A stretch of 64,000 bases of DNA from Hydrogenovibrio sp. Its GTDB lineage: Bacteria; Pseudomonadota; Gammaproteobacteria; Thiomicrospirales; Thiomicrospiraceae. This document shows, in pieces, positions 29,291 to 38,547 of this stretch. The stretch lies in assembly GCA_015484555.1 (NCBI GenBank), contig WFMZ01000058.1:60984-124983 (forward strand). Direction: 5' to 3'. The stretch's first letter is position 1. Each line of letters starts with the position of its first letter. The notes under the pieces are model-generated. The model searched no databases. It had not been told where the DNA came from and saw nothing but the letters and a program-made list of their open reading frames with translations. Position numbers and translations under genes: made by a program.

Positions 29291-30619
29291 TTAGTCGTCA
29301 TCTTTAACCGCAAGAAAGTTATAGTTTATTTTTAAGGTTTCTAGTAAGAGCCCTTCTCCAGCTAGTATTCTATACTTTGCAGTTAATTCATCTGCATCAC
29401 TATTAATAAGACTGCGGCTCGCGGTGACATATTCATTTTCAGTGTTTAATAGATCTAATAAAGAGCGACGTCCCAAGTTAAATTGCTTACGGTAACCCAC
29501 GAGTGTTTTGTGGGTTAGCTTGATGTGTTGGTTAATATATTCTAATTGTTTGCCAATATAGCTTTGTGCATTCCAAGCAAACCTTAAGTTTTCGATGACT
29601 TGTCTTCTGGTGTTGTTACGAATTTCAGAGGCTCTATGGTATTCAGCGGCAGTTCTATCTCTAGCAGCGCTATCTTTTCCACCATTGTATAGGTTGTATT
29701 TCACACGGATCATGGCTTGAAGATATTCATTTTTACCAGCAATGCCGGCTAAATTATTATCATAAGTCTTTTCTATTTCTAGGTTGACTGAAGGATAGTA
29801 GCCTTTTTTAGAACTATCAAATTGTGCTCTGGCCGCGGCAACATCAGCATTGGCAGAGCGTAAAGTAGGGTGGTTTTTCATGGCTAGTGCGGTTGCATCT
29901 TCAAGGGTATCAGGCAGCTTGAAAGTGAATTTAGGCTTAACTAAAGCATTGTCTGGTTGGCGGCCTAAAACACGCTGGAATGTCGCAAAGGCATCATAGT
30001 AATTATTTTCAGCCCCCCCTTGGTTAGATTGTGCTAAAGCTAAGCGTGCTTTAGCTTGGTCGACTTCAACCTGATTTCCAATACCTGCATTATAGCGCTT
30101 TACGATCTGGTCAAGAATTTTTGTGTGCGTGGTTAAGTTGTCTTCAGACAGCTTTAAAATGTCTTTTTCACGCAATAAATTGATATAGGCTGTTGCCATA
30201 CTTAAAGCAATATCATTTGCTGCTGATAGAGCTTTGAATGAAGCTGAGTCTAAACGAGATTGCTGGCGAGCGACTTCATTTTGCGTACCGAATCCTTCAA
30301 ATAAATTTTGAGTTAACTTGATAGAAGCTTCTCGGCGAGTCAGTTCGTTGTTAAACTCATTTCCTTGTGTGCCTCTAGAGACTTTTTCATACCCAAGCCC
30401 TCCCTTTAAATCAATAACAGGGCGGTAACCACCTTTTGCTCCATTAACCTCCGCTTCAACGCTACGAAAGGCCTTCACTTCTTGGCGGAATTTTGGGTTA
30501 TGAATAATGGCATCTTTAATAGTGCTTTCTAAAGAAATGGCCGAGGCAGTGCTAGGAAGCCAGGTAAGGCTTGATAATAATACTGCAGGAAGGGAAAGTT
30601 TAAGAGTTGAGTGTGTCAT
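29291..30619 (-). CDS. TolC-family outer membrane efflux protein (LapE-like)
   Basis: TolC repeats, RYNAGIGNQVEVDQAKARLALAQ, GRRSLLDLLNTENEY. Confidence 0.9.
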   Translation of the reverse strand: MTHSTLKLSLPAVLLSSLTWLPSTASAISLESTIKDAIIHNPKFRQEVKAFRSVEAEVNGAKGGYRPVIDLKGGLGYEKVSRGTQGNEFNNELTRREASIKLTQNLFEGFGTQNEVARQQSRLDSASFKALSAANDIALSMATAYINLLREKDILKLSEDNLTTHTKILDQIVKRYNAGIGNQVEVDQAKARLALAQSNQGGAENNYYDAFATFQRVLGRQPDNALVKPKFTFKLPDTLEDATALAMKNHPTLRSANADVAAARAQFDSSKKGYYPSVNLEIEKTYDNNLAGIAGKNEYLQAMIRVKYNLYNGGKDSAARDRTAAEYHRASEIRNNTRRQVIENLRFAWNAQSYIGKQLEYINQHIKLTHKTLVGYRKQFNLGRRSLLDLLNTENEYVTASRSLINSDADELTAKYRILAGEGLLLETLKINYNFLAVKDDD

Positions 30620-30622
30620 ATT

Positions 30623-31228
30623 TTATATATCCTTCCAGTTTTGGATGTAAATAACCAGTGCTAAGCGATCTTTAACGGAAAATTTTTCAAGTAAATGACT
30701 GATATGCGATTTAACGGTACGCTCAGAAATAGTCATCTCGGTTGCTATTTGTTGGTTTGTTTTGCCGGTTAGAAGGAGTTGGAGGGTTTCCTTTTCTCGT
30801 TCGGTAACACACTCTTGCCAACCATGGTTGGTTGCAGGAAGGGTACTGGCTTGGCTAATTAAAGCTTGCATGACACTTTGCCCTAACCAAATATTACCTG
30901 ATAAGACAGTGTCAATAGCCTGTTTTATTCTTAAAGAGTTTGCGAAGGTGTTCAGATACCCTTTGATACCTTTCTGGAGCCAGGCAATGGCTTCGTCATT
31001 GGTAGGGGTGTTAGAAAAAAGAATAATTTTATATTGTTTAGCGAGTAGATTTTCTAATTCAGGTGTTTCAGTAGTTGGGTATTTTAGTTGAATGAGAGCA
31101 ATAATTTCTCCTGGCTCATAGTTGTTCACTTGATCAATGGTTGATACAAGTTTACATTTGCTATGTGCAGACTGCGCCCAAGTTTTGAACGCAGTGGGTT
31201 CATTAACGTAAAACACAAGTTGTTTCAT
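30623..31228 (-). CDS. LuxR/CsgD-type regulator with non-canonical receiver-like N-domain
   Basis: C-terminal LTEREKETLQLLLTGKTNQQIATEMTISERTVKSHI HTH; N-domain lacks the phospho-acceptor Asp context. Confidence 0.85.
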   Translation of the reverse strand: MKQLVFYVNEPTAFKTWAQSAHSKCKLVSTIDQVNNYEPGEIIALIQLKYPTTETPELENLLAKQYKIILFSNTPTNDEAIAWLQKGIKGYLNTFANSLRIKQAIDTVLSGNIWLGQSVMQALISQASTLPATNHGWQECVTEREKETLQLLLTGKTNQQIATEMTISERTVKSHISHLLEKFSVKDRLALVIYIQNWKDI

Positions 31229-31297
31229 AAGAGGTCGTTTACCATCCGGTTTTATATTTTAATATAGCAATTTTATAAGTCTTTATAATAACTTATT

Positions 31298-32635
31298 TTA
31301 TGATTCGCGCAAAGCCAAATCCCGTGCTTTTATAATGGGTTTAATGAGATAATCTAAAATAGTATGTTTGCCCACAACCACATCTACTGTGGCAGTCATG
31401 CCGGGTAATAATACTAAAGGTGCCTTTTCAGGGCCTAAATAATTTTTAATGGTTTTGATACGGGCAATATAAAAGCTATTACCTTCGTCATCTGTTAAGG
31501 TGTCGGCAGATATTTTTTCAACCACGCCTTCAAGGCCGCCATAGATAGCAAAATCATAAGCCGTAAATTTTACCTTAGCAGTTAGCCCAGGGTAAACGAA
31601 ACCAATATCAGACGGTAATATTTTGGTTTCTAAGACAAGGCTTTCATCGGTAGGAATGATTTTAACAATATCACTACCTGGTTGAACGACTTCACCAATG
31701 GTGCTAACCAAGAGCTCACTAATCTTGCCATAAACGGGTGAGATGATGTTAGTTCTTTTGACCTTGTCGGCAAGTGCTGTTTTGGCTCTTTTTAATTGCT
31801 CTAGTTTGGCTAAAACTTCATTTAATTTTTCTTGCGCTTCATTCTCAAACTTTTGTCTGGCTTCCACTCGTTTAGATTTAGATTCAGCAATAATCGACTT
31901 TATTTTAGGAATAGAGAGCTCTGTTGACCTTAGCTTGGTAAAGGCTTCATTGGCTTCCCGTTGTGTTTTTAGTAGGTCAACTTCCGAGGCAATACCTTCT
32001 TTTACCAGCGGTTGTATAATCGCAATTTCACGTTTGAGGAGCTTGTATGAACGGGAAAGTTGTTTAAGTTGGTTATAGGCTTCTTGTAATTCACTTTTGT
32101 TTTGTTGTACCTTTTCATCTAATATTTTTTGGGTAGTTTTTAATTGTTTTAAATGATTTTGATATAAATGACGCTCTCGAGCATATATTTTTTTAACGTA
32201 GGGATCTTTGATGTCGGTGTGTTGGTTAAAAATACTACCAAACGCTTCTGCTCGAAGGCGTTCTGCACGGGCATTTAAATCGTATTCTTGCGTTTGTGTT
32301 TCGCCAAAAGTACTAATAAATTGGGTGTTGTCTAATTTAACCAGGATTTGACCTTTCTTAACTCGGTCTCCAGAATGTACAAATATTTGAGAGACAATGC
32401 CGCCTTCTAAGTTTTGTACTAACTGTACTTGAGTGGAGGGGACGACCTTGCCCTCGCCTCTGATTATTTCATCTAGTTCCGCGTAATTTGCCCATGTGAT
32501 TAAAAAAATTAATACGGCAAAGACAACCCAAATAACGAGTTGAGACTTGAATGTGGGTTTTTCGAGTGCAGCCTGGCTTAGGCTGGACATAAACTCAATA
32601 TCTTCTTCTTTTATGAGGGTTGGCTTTTTTAACAT
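31298..32635 (-). CDS. HlyD-family type I secretion membrane fusion protein (LapC-like)
   Basis: GEGKVVPSTQVQLVQNLEGGIVSQIFVHSGDRVKKGQILVKLDNTQF. Confidence 0.92.
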   Translation of the reverse strand: MLKKPTLIKEEDIEFMSSLSQAALEKPTFKSQLVIWVVFAVLIFLITWANYAELDEIIRGEGKVVPSTQVQLVQNLEGGIVSQIFVHSGDRVKKGQILVKLDNTQFISTFGETQTQEYDLNARAERLRAEAFGSIFNQHTDIKDPYVKKIYARERHLYQNHLKQLKTTQKILDEKVQQNKSELQEAYNQLKQLSRSYKLLKREIAIIQPLVKEGIASEVDLLKTQREANEAFTKLRSTELSIPKIKSIIAESKSKRVEARQKFENEAQEKLNEVLAKLEQLKRAKTALADKVKRTNIISPVYGKISELLVSTIGEVVQPGSDIVKIIPTDESLVLETKILPSDIGFVYPGLTAKVKFTAYDFAIYGGLEGVVEKISADTLTDDEGNSFYIARIKTIKNYLGPEKAPLVLLPGMTATVDVVVGKHTILDYLIKPIIKARDLALRES

Positions 32636-32636
32636 A

Positions 32637-34835
32637 TTAGGTTTCTTTCTTATTAATACGGCCAGATTTCAAGGCCTCTAAGACGGTATCTTTTTGGCCT
32701 ATGGCAACTAATTTCCCATTTTCAATAACAATTAAGCGGTCAACCAGTTGTAAGATATTCATTTTATGGGTCACCACGACCAGTGTATTTTCAATCGTAT
32801 TTTCTTTCAGTCGCTGGATTAAGGTTGCTTCAGTACTAGAATCCATTGAATTCGTAGGCTCATCGAACAAGTATATGGGGGCGGGTGTTAAGAGTGCACG
32901 GGCCACCCCAATACTTTGACGTTGTCCGCCAGAAAGCGAGGTGCCTCCTTCATTGATCTTTAAGCTGTAGCCAGAAGGGTGGGTTTTAATAAAATCATCT
33001 ACACCTGCAATTTTAGCCGCCTTTAAAATAGACTCATCTTCAATATAAGGTGCTTTGTAGGCAATATTTTCTCGGACATCTCCACTGAATAATGTCACTT
33101 CTTGTGGGACGTAGTTAATATTGTGTCTAAGTTCCGCTGGATCTAGTTGAGCGATATCAATGCCATCAATTAAAATTGAGCCAGAATCCAGCTTGTAAAA
33201 TGCCAGTATCAACTTTTCAATGGTCGACTTCCCTGAGCCGATTCGGCCAATGATACCCACTTTATCCTTGGCATTAATTTTAAAGCTAACCCCATTTAAG
33301 GCAGGTTTAGTTTCATTTGGGTAGGTAAAAACAACATTAATAAATTCAATTTCACCTTTAAGGATAGGGTGTTGAATAAATTTCTTGCCCATAGGTCGTT
33401 CAACGTCTTTGTTCATTAGTTCATTTAAGGAATTAAGGGCTGTTTTGGTTTGTTCATAACTGGCGGTTAGATTTGCAAATTGCCCAGCTGGTCCAATGGC
33501 TCTTTGGCTTAGCATGACGGTAGCGATGAGTCCTCCCATGGTTAAGTCGCCATCTTGAATAAGGTAAACCCCTGCTAAGACGATAATCACCGTACTCATT
33601 TGTTGCATGAATCCAGTCGCTCGGCCAATAGAGCTTTGTAGCATTTTAGATTTAATACTCGTCTTGGCAATTTCGCCAACGGCTTGTTCCCATTTCCATT
33701 GTGCTCTTGCTTCGACCCCGAGCGCTTTAATTGTTTCAATAGAGGTGAGGGTTTCAATGAGCACTGCATTTTTTTGAGAAGAGGCTTCATAAGTTGCTTC
33801 AGTAGCCTCTTTTATCGACTTTTTCATGGCAATACTATAGAGCAAGATAATGGCAATGATGCCAATAGGAACCAGAACAATGCTACCGGCAATAAAAAAT
33901 ATAACGAATAAGAAAATAATAACGAAAGGAAGATCTACTAAGGAAGCAATGGTGCTAGAGGTAAAAAAGTTTCGGATGCTATCAAACTCTTTTAAATTAT
34001 TGGCAAAAGCACCGATGGCACCTTGACGATTTTCCATGGTTAAGCCGAGCGTTTGCTCAAATAGTTTAGCGGACATGATGACATCACTCTTTTTGCCCGC
34101 GATTTCTAAAAAATAGGAACGTAGGTGTTTTAATATGATGTCAAACATATAAACCATGCTAATTCCCAAGGCTAATACCCATAAGGATTCAATGGCATTA
34201 TTCGGGACAATTCGGTCATAGACGTTCATGACAAATAGTGGGTTAGCAAGAATGAATATATTGATGACAATCGAGGCAATAATGACGTCTCGATAAATTG
34301 CTTTATTGTTCCAAAAAGTTGACCAGAACCAATGCCCTTTTTTTTGCTGAACTAAGTTTTCTTTACGGTTAGCCTGGTTCAGTGTTTCTGCAAGGTAGAT
34401 GGTATAGCCGAGGTATTGTTCATTTAAGTCCTTTAAAGATAGCGTGGTTTGACCTTCAGTCGAATTTGCCAAAATAACATTGGCCTGTTGGTCATCAATG
34501 GATTGTAGTAGGCAGGCCTGGTCGTCCTTTAAAATTAAAATACAAGGTAGGACCAGATTAGAAATTTCTGATAATTTCCTCTGTTTAATTGAGGCTTTAA
34601 TGTTTGCTCTAGCCGCTGCGCGAATCAGCAGTTCTGGCGATAAACGCTTTGAATCTTGTATCGGCAGGCCTGCTAAGAAAGCGCTGCTAGAAAAAGGGCG
34701 ACCTTGTAGCTTACAGTAGGTCACTAAGCTGTCTAGTAAAGGATCAAAAAACTCATTTTTTATAGTTGGTGTAGGAATCACTGACTCTCTTTTAAAGTGA
34801 ATTATTTGAGGGGGACTAATTTTGTCATATAACAA
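32637..34835 (-). CDS. Type I secretion ABC exporter/ATPase (LapB-like, N-terminal C39-like domain)
   Basis: GRIGSGKST Walker A, LSGGQRQSIGVARALL signature, LFDEPTNSMD Walker B, TM domain. Confidence 0.92.
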   Translation of the reverse strand: MLYDKISPPQIIHFKRESVIPTPTIKNEFFDPLLDSLVTYCKLQGRPFSSSAFLAGLPIQDSKRLSPELLIRAAARANIKASIKQRKLSEISNLVLPCILILKDDQACLLQSIDDQQANVILANSTEGQTTLSLKDLNEQYLGYTIYLAETLNQANRKENLVQQKKGHWFWSTFWNNKAIYRDVIIASIVINIFILANPLFVMNVYDRIVPNNAIESLWVLALGISMVYMFDIILKHLRSYFLEIAGKKSDVIMSAKLFEQTLGLTMENRQGAIGAFANNLKEFDSIRNFFTSSTIASLVDLPFVIIFLFVIFFIAGSIVLVPIGIIAIILLYSIAMKKSIKEATEATYEASSQKNAVLIETLTSIETIKALGVEARAQWKWEQAVGEIAKTSIKSKMLQSSIGRATGFMQQMSTVIIVLAGVYLIQDGDLTMGGLIATVMLSQRAIGPAGQFANLTASYEQTKTALNSLNELMNKDVERPMGKKFIQHPILKGEIEFINVVFTYPNETKPALNGVSFKINAKDKVGIIGRIGSGKSTIEKLILAFYKLDSGSILIDGIDIAQLDPAELRHNINYVPQEVTLFSGDVRENIAYKAPYIEDESILKAAKIAGVDDFIKTHPSGYSLKINEGGTSLSGGQRQSIGVARALLTPAPIYLFDEPTNSMDSSTEATLIQRLKENTIENTLVVVTHKMNILQLVDRLIVIENGKLVAIGQKDTVLEALKSGRINKKET

Positions 34836-34881
34836 CGCATGATGTTTATTATCAATATTACAGCATGTTTAGCAAGAGTAA

Positions 34882-34896
34882 GGGGGGTTTACCCCC
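34882..34896. other. Intercistronic G/C hairpin GGGGGG-TTTA-CCCCC between lapD-like and lapB-like genes
   Basis: Strong stem at the junction; possible terminator, attenuator or RNA-stability element. Confidence 0.45.
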
Positions 34897-34898
34897 TG

Positions 34899-36851
34899 CT
34901 AGGGGTTAAGATTACTCTCTAGTGGTTTAGGTGCGCCATATAAATAGCCTTGGTAAATTTTAATACCCAAATCATTAAAAGCTTGTTGTTGAGCGGCAGT
35001 TTCTACTGAACAAGCAATAATATCAATATCTAAGCTTTGGCACATGTCAATTAAGCTAGAAACATAAGAGCGTGTCTGTTCATCTTTTTCAATAGCATGA
35101 CTAAAAGCCGCATCTAGCTTGATGTAATCAGGCCGTATTTTTTGCACATAGGCCATGTTGGTAAAGTGGCTACCGAAGTTATCAATACCAAATTGAATGC
35201 CCATTGCCTTTAAGTCTGTAATAACAGGCGTGCAGAGTGCCTCATTAAGGGTGAGTGTTTGTTCAGTGACTTCAAAGGCAAGTTGTTCGGGCTTAATGTT
35301 TCTGGTTCTATCTTTTAGGTAGGGAATAAACTGTGGGTTTTTGAAAAGACTAGGGTTTAAATTAATATCGATTTTAATATTTGATAATGAACTCATGCGC
35401 TCTAAATAATCAATAGCCATTTCTAAAACTAGGGTATCTAGCTCAGCTTCTTTATTTAACTTAAGAATGGCTGGAAAAAAGTAGCCTGCAGACTGTATTT
35501 GCCCTTCTTCTGTTTGCAGACGAACCAATAGTTCTTTGGCGTAACAGTCATGGTTGTTTAAAAAACTACTTTGTTGGAATAGAACGAACTGCTTTTGCTC
35601 AAGGGCATTTTTGACTGTGTCTAACCAATTATTGTTCAAGTTATTTTGTGTTTCAGTGGCTTCGTAGTAAATAGAATTAAGACTGTATTTTTGTGCTTTA
35701 TTAATGGCTAAATCAAGTTTTGCCATTAAAAATCCCCGCTTTTCTCCGGGTATATAATCGACTAAGCCAATATTTATTTGAGGCAGGTTAGAAGCAATAT
35801 TTAACGTATCTGATAGGCTGTTAAGCTCTTCAAGAACGGGTTTTAAGGCATTAATTAGTTGTTCGCTATTTATATTAGGGACAGTGACAATAAGCTCTGT
35901 TCCATTTAAGCGAGCAGCGATGCAAAGAGGCTGGTCAATATTTTTAATAAATTTTTTGGCGAGTAGTTTCATAAATTGGTCACCAATCATATAGCCGTAT
36001 TGGTCATTAATTTCTTTTAAGTTATGCACCCTTAAGATAGCCATTAATCCTGGCATGGCATCACTATTATTATCGAGTAAAGGCTCTAGGCTCATTTCAA
36101 AGTGAACTCGATTAGATAGGCCTGTTACCGTATCTTGATAGGCCATCTTTTGTAGTTTTTCAGCCATTTTGGCATCTCGGTCAAAGACACCTTTCATTTT
36201 ATGTACCATGGTGTTCATGGCGGAGACAACCTGTTTAAATTCTGTTGTTCTAGGTAAGTTTTTTTGGAGCAAATACTGTTTTTTGACAATTGCTTCGGCT
36301 TGTTTTTTCATCGCTTTCAAGGGCGAAAGCATTATCCTTATGGCATAAAAAGCTAGACTGGCGGTGAGTAAAAGGGCAAATAAGAACCAAGCTGATAAAG
36401 CTTCACTGTTATGCCATAGCTTAACATAGGCGAGGTCAGGGTTGCTTTGTACGGAAAGTTTTCCGATCGGTATCCAGCCAGTTTGAATGAGTGCTTGTGC
36501 GGTAGGAGCCTCTATGTCAATCAAAGAAATAAACCAGCTAGGAATGCCTTCTATTTTGATAGAGTTAGATCTGTGATAGATGACTTTGTCATCCATGTCG
36601 GTTAAAGAAATGGATGAATAGTCGCCTCGGTCGAATACGGCATTAATCATAGTATTCATGCTAGAAGGGTCATCAGGGTTTGCAACAGAGCTTAAAGATA
36701 AGCCTAGCGAGGTGGCGGTATCTTGTGCGTGAGATTCGAGCTGCTTTTCTAAGTAGGATTTTGTTTGGATAAAATTTAAGGTAAAGGTTCCCAGTAGTAC
36801 AATTAACAGTACCGAAGTGATAAATATTAGCATTTGTTTGTTTAAGCTCAT
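34899..36851 (-). CDS. LapD-like inner-membrane c-di-GMP receptor (HAMP, degenerate GGDEF, degenerate EAL)
   Basis: MSLNKQMLIFI N-terminus, periplasmic domain, HAMP; RLNGTELI instead of GGDEF, KELLVR instead of EALLR, DNFG instead of DDFG. Start at 36851 preferred over 36893. Confidence 0.85.
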   Translation of the reverse strand: MSLNKQMLIFITSVLLIVLLGTFTLNFIQTKSYLEKQLESHAQDTATSLGLSLSSVANPDDPSSMNTMINAVFDRGDYSSISLTDMDDKVIYHRSNSIKIEGIPSWFISLIDIEAPTAQALIQTGWIPIGKLSVQSNPDLAYVKLWHNSEALSAWFLFALLLTASLAFYAIRIMLSPLKAMKKQAEAIVKKQYLLQKNLPRTTEFKQVVSAMNTMVHKMKGVFDRDAKMAEKLQKMAYQDTVTGLSNRVHFEMSLEPLLDNNSDAMPGLMAILRVHNLKEINDQYGYMIGDQFMKLLAKKFIKNIDQPLCIAARLNGTELIVTVPNINSEQLINALKPVLEELNSLSDTLNIASNLPQINIGLVDYIPGEKRGFLMAKLDLAINKAQKYSLNSIYYEATETQNNLNNNWLDTVKNALEQKQFVLFQQSSFLNNHDCYAKELLVRLQTEEGQIQSAGYFFPAILKLNKEAELDTLVLEMAIDYLERMSSLSNIKIDINLNPSLFKNPQFIPYLKDRTRNIKPEQLAFEVTEQTLTLNEALCTPVITDLKAMGIQFGIDNFGSHFTNMAYVQKIRPDYIKLDAAFSHAIEKDEQTRSYVSSLIDMCQSLDIDIIACSVETAAQQQAFNDLGIKIYQGYLYGAPKPLESNLNP

Positions 36852-36853
36852 TG

Positions 36854-37513
36854 CTAGAATCCTTTTTCTAATTTTTTTAGCAGAGTTTGCCATTGTTTGA
36901 GTTCTTGTGTGCCACCTTTAACCGCATTGCCTTTGCCTCTTTGCTTGGCAAGCCAAAGCCCATCGCCATTAAAACTGTAAATAGGGATGAGATCTTTCCG
37001 TTTGGTTGCTTTTAAAATTCGGGTATTGAGGTTGTCGAGGACTAATGGAATAGAACGAGGTGTTTTAAAGTAGGTTAATACCATGTGTGCTTGTTTTAAG
37101 CGAATCGCTTTAACATAGGTTAAGTATAGTTTTTTTTCATCAACTCCTATGGCTTTAAGGGTTATATACTTGGCGATGACAAAGTCTTCACAGTCACCCG
37201 CATCCTTAGTCAGGAGTTCTAATGGCGTTGCCCAATAATCTTCTTTGTGCCAGTTTTTTTGATCACTGATAAAGTGAGCGCCATTAAAAAAGTCATTCAC
37301 TAGTCGTAGTTTTAAACGCTCAGGTTTTTGGTAGCTTGTTTCAACAAGGTGTTGCCAAGCAATTAAACGGCTAGCAACCAACGCGCCATACTTTTTTTGA
37401 GCCTTTTGTATTTCAGCTTGAGAAATAATAATCGGCGCAGAGGAGGCAATGATACGTTGGCTTGTCATTAAGTTTAGGCATACAAGCCCAAGTATTAATG
37501 CAAGCTTAAACAC
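36854..37513 (-). CDS. LapG-like periplasmic transglutaminase-like cysteine protease
   Basis: AGDCEDFVIAKYITLKAIG (Cys), QAHMVLTY (His), PLVLDNLN (Asp) triad. Confidence 0.9.
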   Translation of the reverse strand: MFKLALILGLVCLNLMTSQRIIASSAPIIISQAEIQKAQKKYGALVASRLIAWQHLVETSYQKPERLKLRLVNDFFNGAHFISDQKNWHKEDYWATPLELLTKDAGDCEDFVIAKYITLKAIGVDEKKLYLTYVKAIRLKQAHMVLTYFKTPRSIPLVLDNLNTRILKATKRKDLIPIYSFNGDGLWLAKQRGKGNAVKGGTQELKQWQTLLKKLEKGF

Positions 37514-37518
37514 TTTGT

Positions 37519-38445
37519 TTAGCGTCTTACTCGAGTCATTTCAGCGGGAATTTCTAGCTTAGCTCCTTTAGGGATGTTGTTTCGCTTTATAATTTCAAAC
37601 TCAATGCGACGATTTTTCTGGCGACCCGAGGCAGAAAGGTTGCTCGCAATAGGGTCTGCTTCCCCTTTCCCTAAGATTAAAAACTGTGCTTTAGGATAGT
37701 CAAAGCTAGTGATAATAAGATCACGAACATTATTTGCTCTAGCCCAAGATAATTTTAAGTTGTCTGATTTGGTTCCCTGGCTATCAGTAAATCCCGTAAT
37801 AAGGGCAACTTCATCTGGCTGTAATTCTTTTAGCTTACTGGCCTCTTGTTCAATTTTTATTTTTTGTTCTGCGGGAATAAAAGCGGAGTTACTTGGAAAA
37901 GTAGCGTTGATAATCACTTTAAGCTGGGGCTTACAGCCATATTTATTAACGGTTGTGCCCTTAGGTGTGTTTGGACATTGGTCAATAGCGTTATAAATAC
38001 CATCACCATCTGTGTCATCGTCAATTTTACACCCCTGGGTGTTTACTTTCGTGTTTAAGGGGGTCCCTGCACACTTATCTTTACTGTCAACGACCTTGTC
38101 AGAATCTTCATCACCTTCGCAACCTAGAAAGTTAACATGCGTTCCTAATGGGGTATTCGGGCATTGATCTGTTTTGTCATAAATTCCATCTTTATCACTG
38201 TCTAGCTCGCAGCCATGGCTATCCACTTTTGTGTTTAATGCCGTATTGGCACAAAAATCTTGTTTATCAGCAATGCCATCTTGATCTAAATCTTGGTAAG
38301 GATTTTTATTGTACAAGCTACTTCTAGGATTATCGCCCTCTAATGTTTTTTCAGCTAAAGTCTCTTTTTTGGCATTGGCATTAGCGAAGGTAGCAACAGG
38401 TAGCAACAAGGCTAAAAGCAGTAAGTTTTTTGATAAGTAGGCCAT
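37519..38445 (-). CDS. OmpA-family outer membrane protein with thrombospondin type 3 repeats
   Basis: Repeated DxDxDGI..DQCPNTPxGTxVN motifs then OmpA C-domain (TGFTDSQGTKSDNLKLSWARA). Confidence 0.9.
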   Translation of the reverse strand: MAYLSKNLLLLALLLPVATFANANAKKETLAEKTLEGDNPRSSLYNKNPYQDLDQDGIADKQDFCANTALNTKVDSHGCELDSDKDGIYDKTDQCPNTPLGTHVNFLGCEGDEDSDKVVDSKDKCAGTPLNTKVNTQGCKIDDDTDGDGIYNAIDQCPNTPKGTTVNKYGCKPQLKVIINATFPSNSAFIPAEQKIKIEQEASKLKELQPDEVALITGFTDSQGTKSDNLKLSWARANNVRDLIITSFDYPKAQFLILGKGEADPIASNLSASGRQKNRRIEFEIIKRNNIPKGAKLEIPAEMTRVRR

Positions 38446-38547
38446 AGTATTCTCGGATTAAGTTTTAATGTAAGAAGTTATGCGATTATTTGAAAGTAAA
38501 AATAATATTGCTATTCTAACCCGCAAGGTTTATTTTTTTCAGGTTTT

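Noticed and set aside
38030-38041. acacccctgggtg, resembling the reverse motif
   Set aside because: Shares only CACCCCTGG; lies in a TSP3 repeat codon context without the CGATTTTT half.
37519-38445. Periodic sequence considered as tandem DNA repeat
   Set aside because: Periodicity is explained by diverged TSP3 protein repeats.
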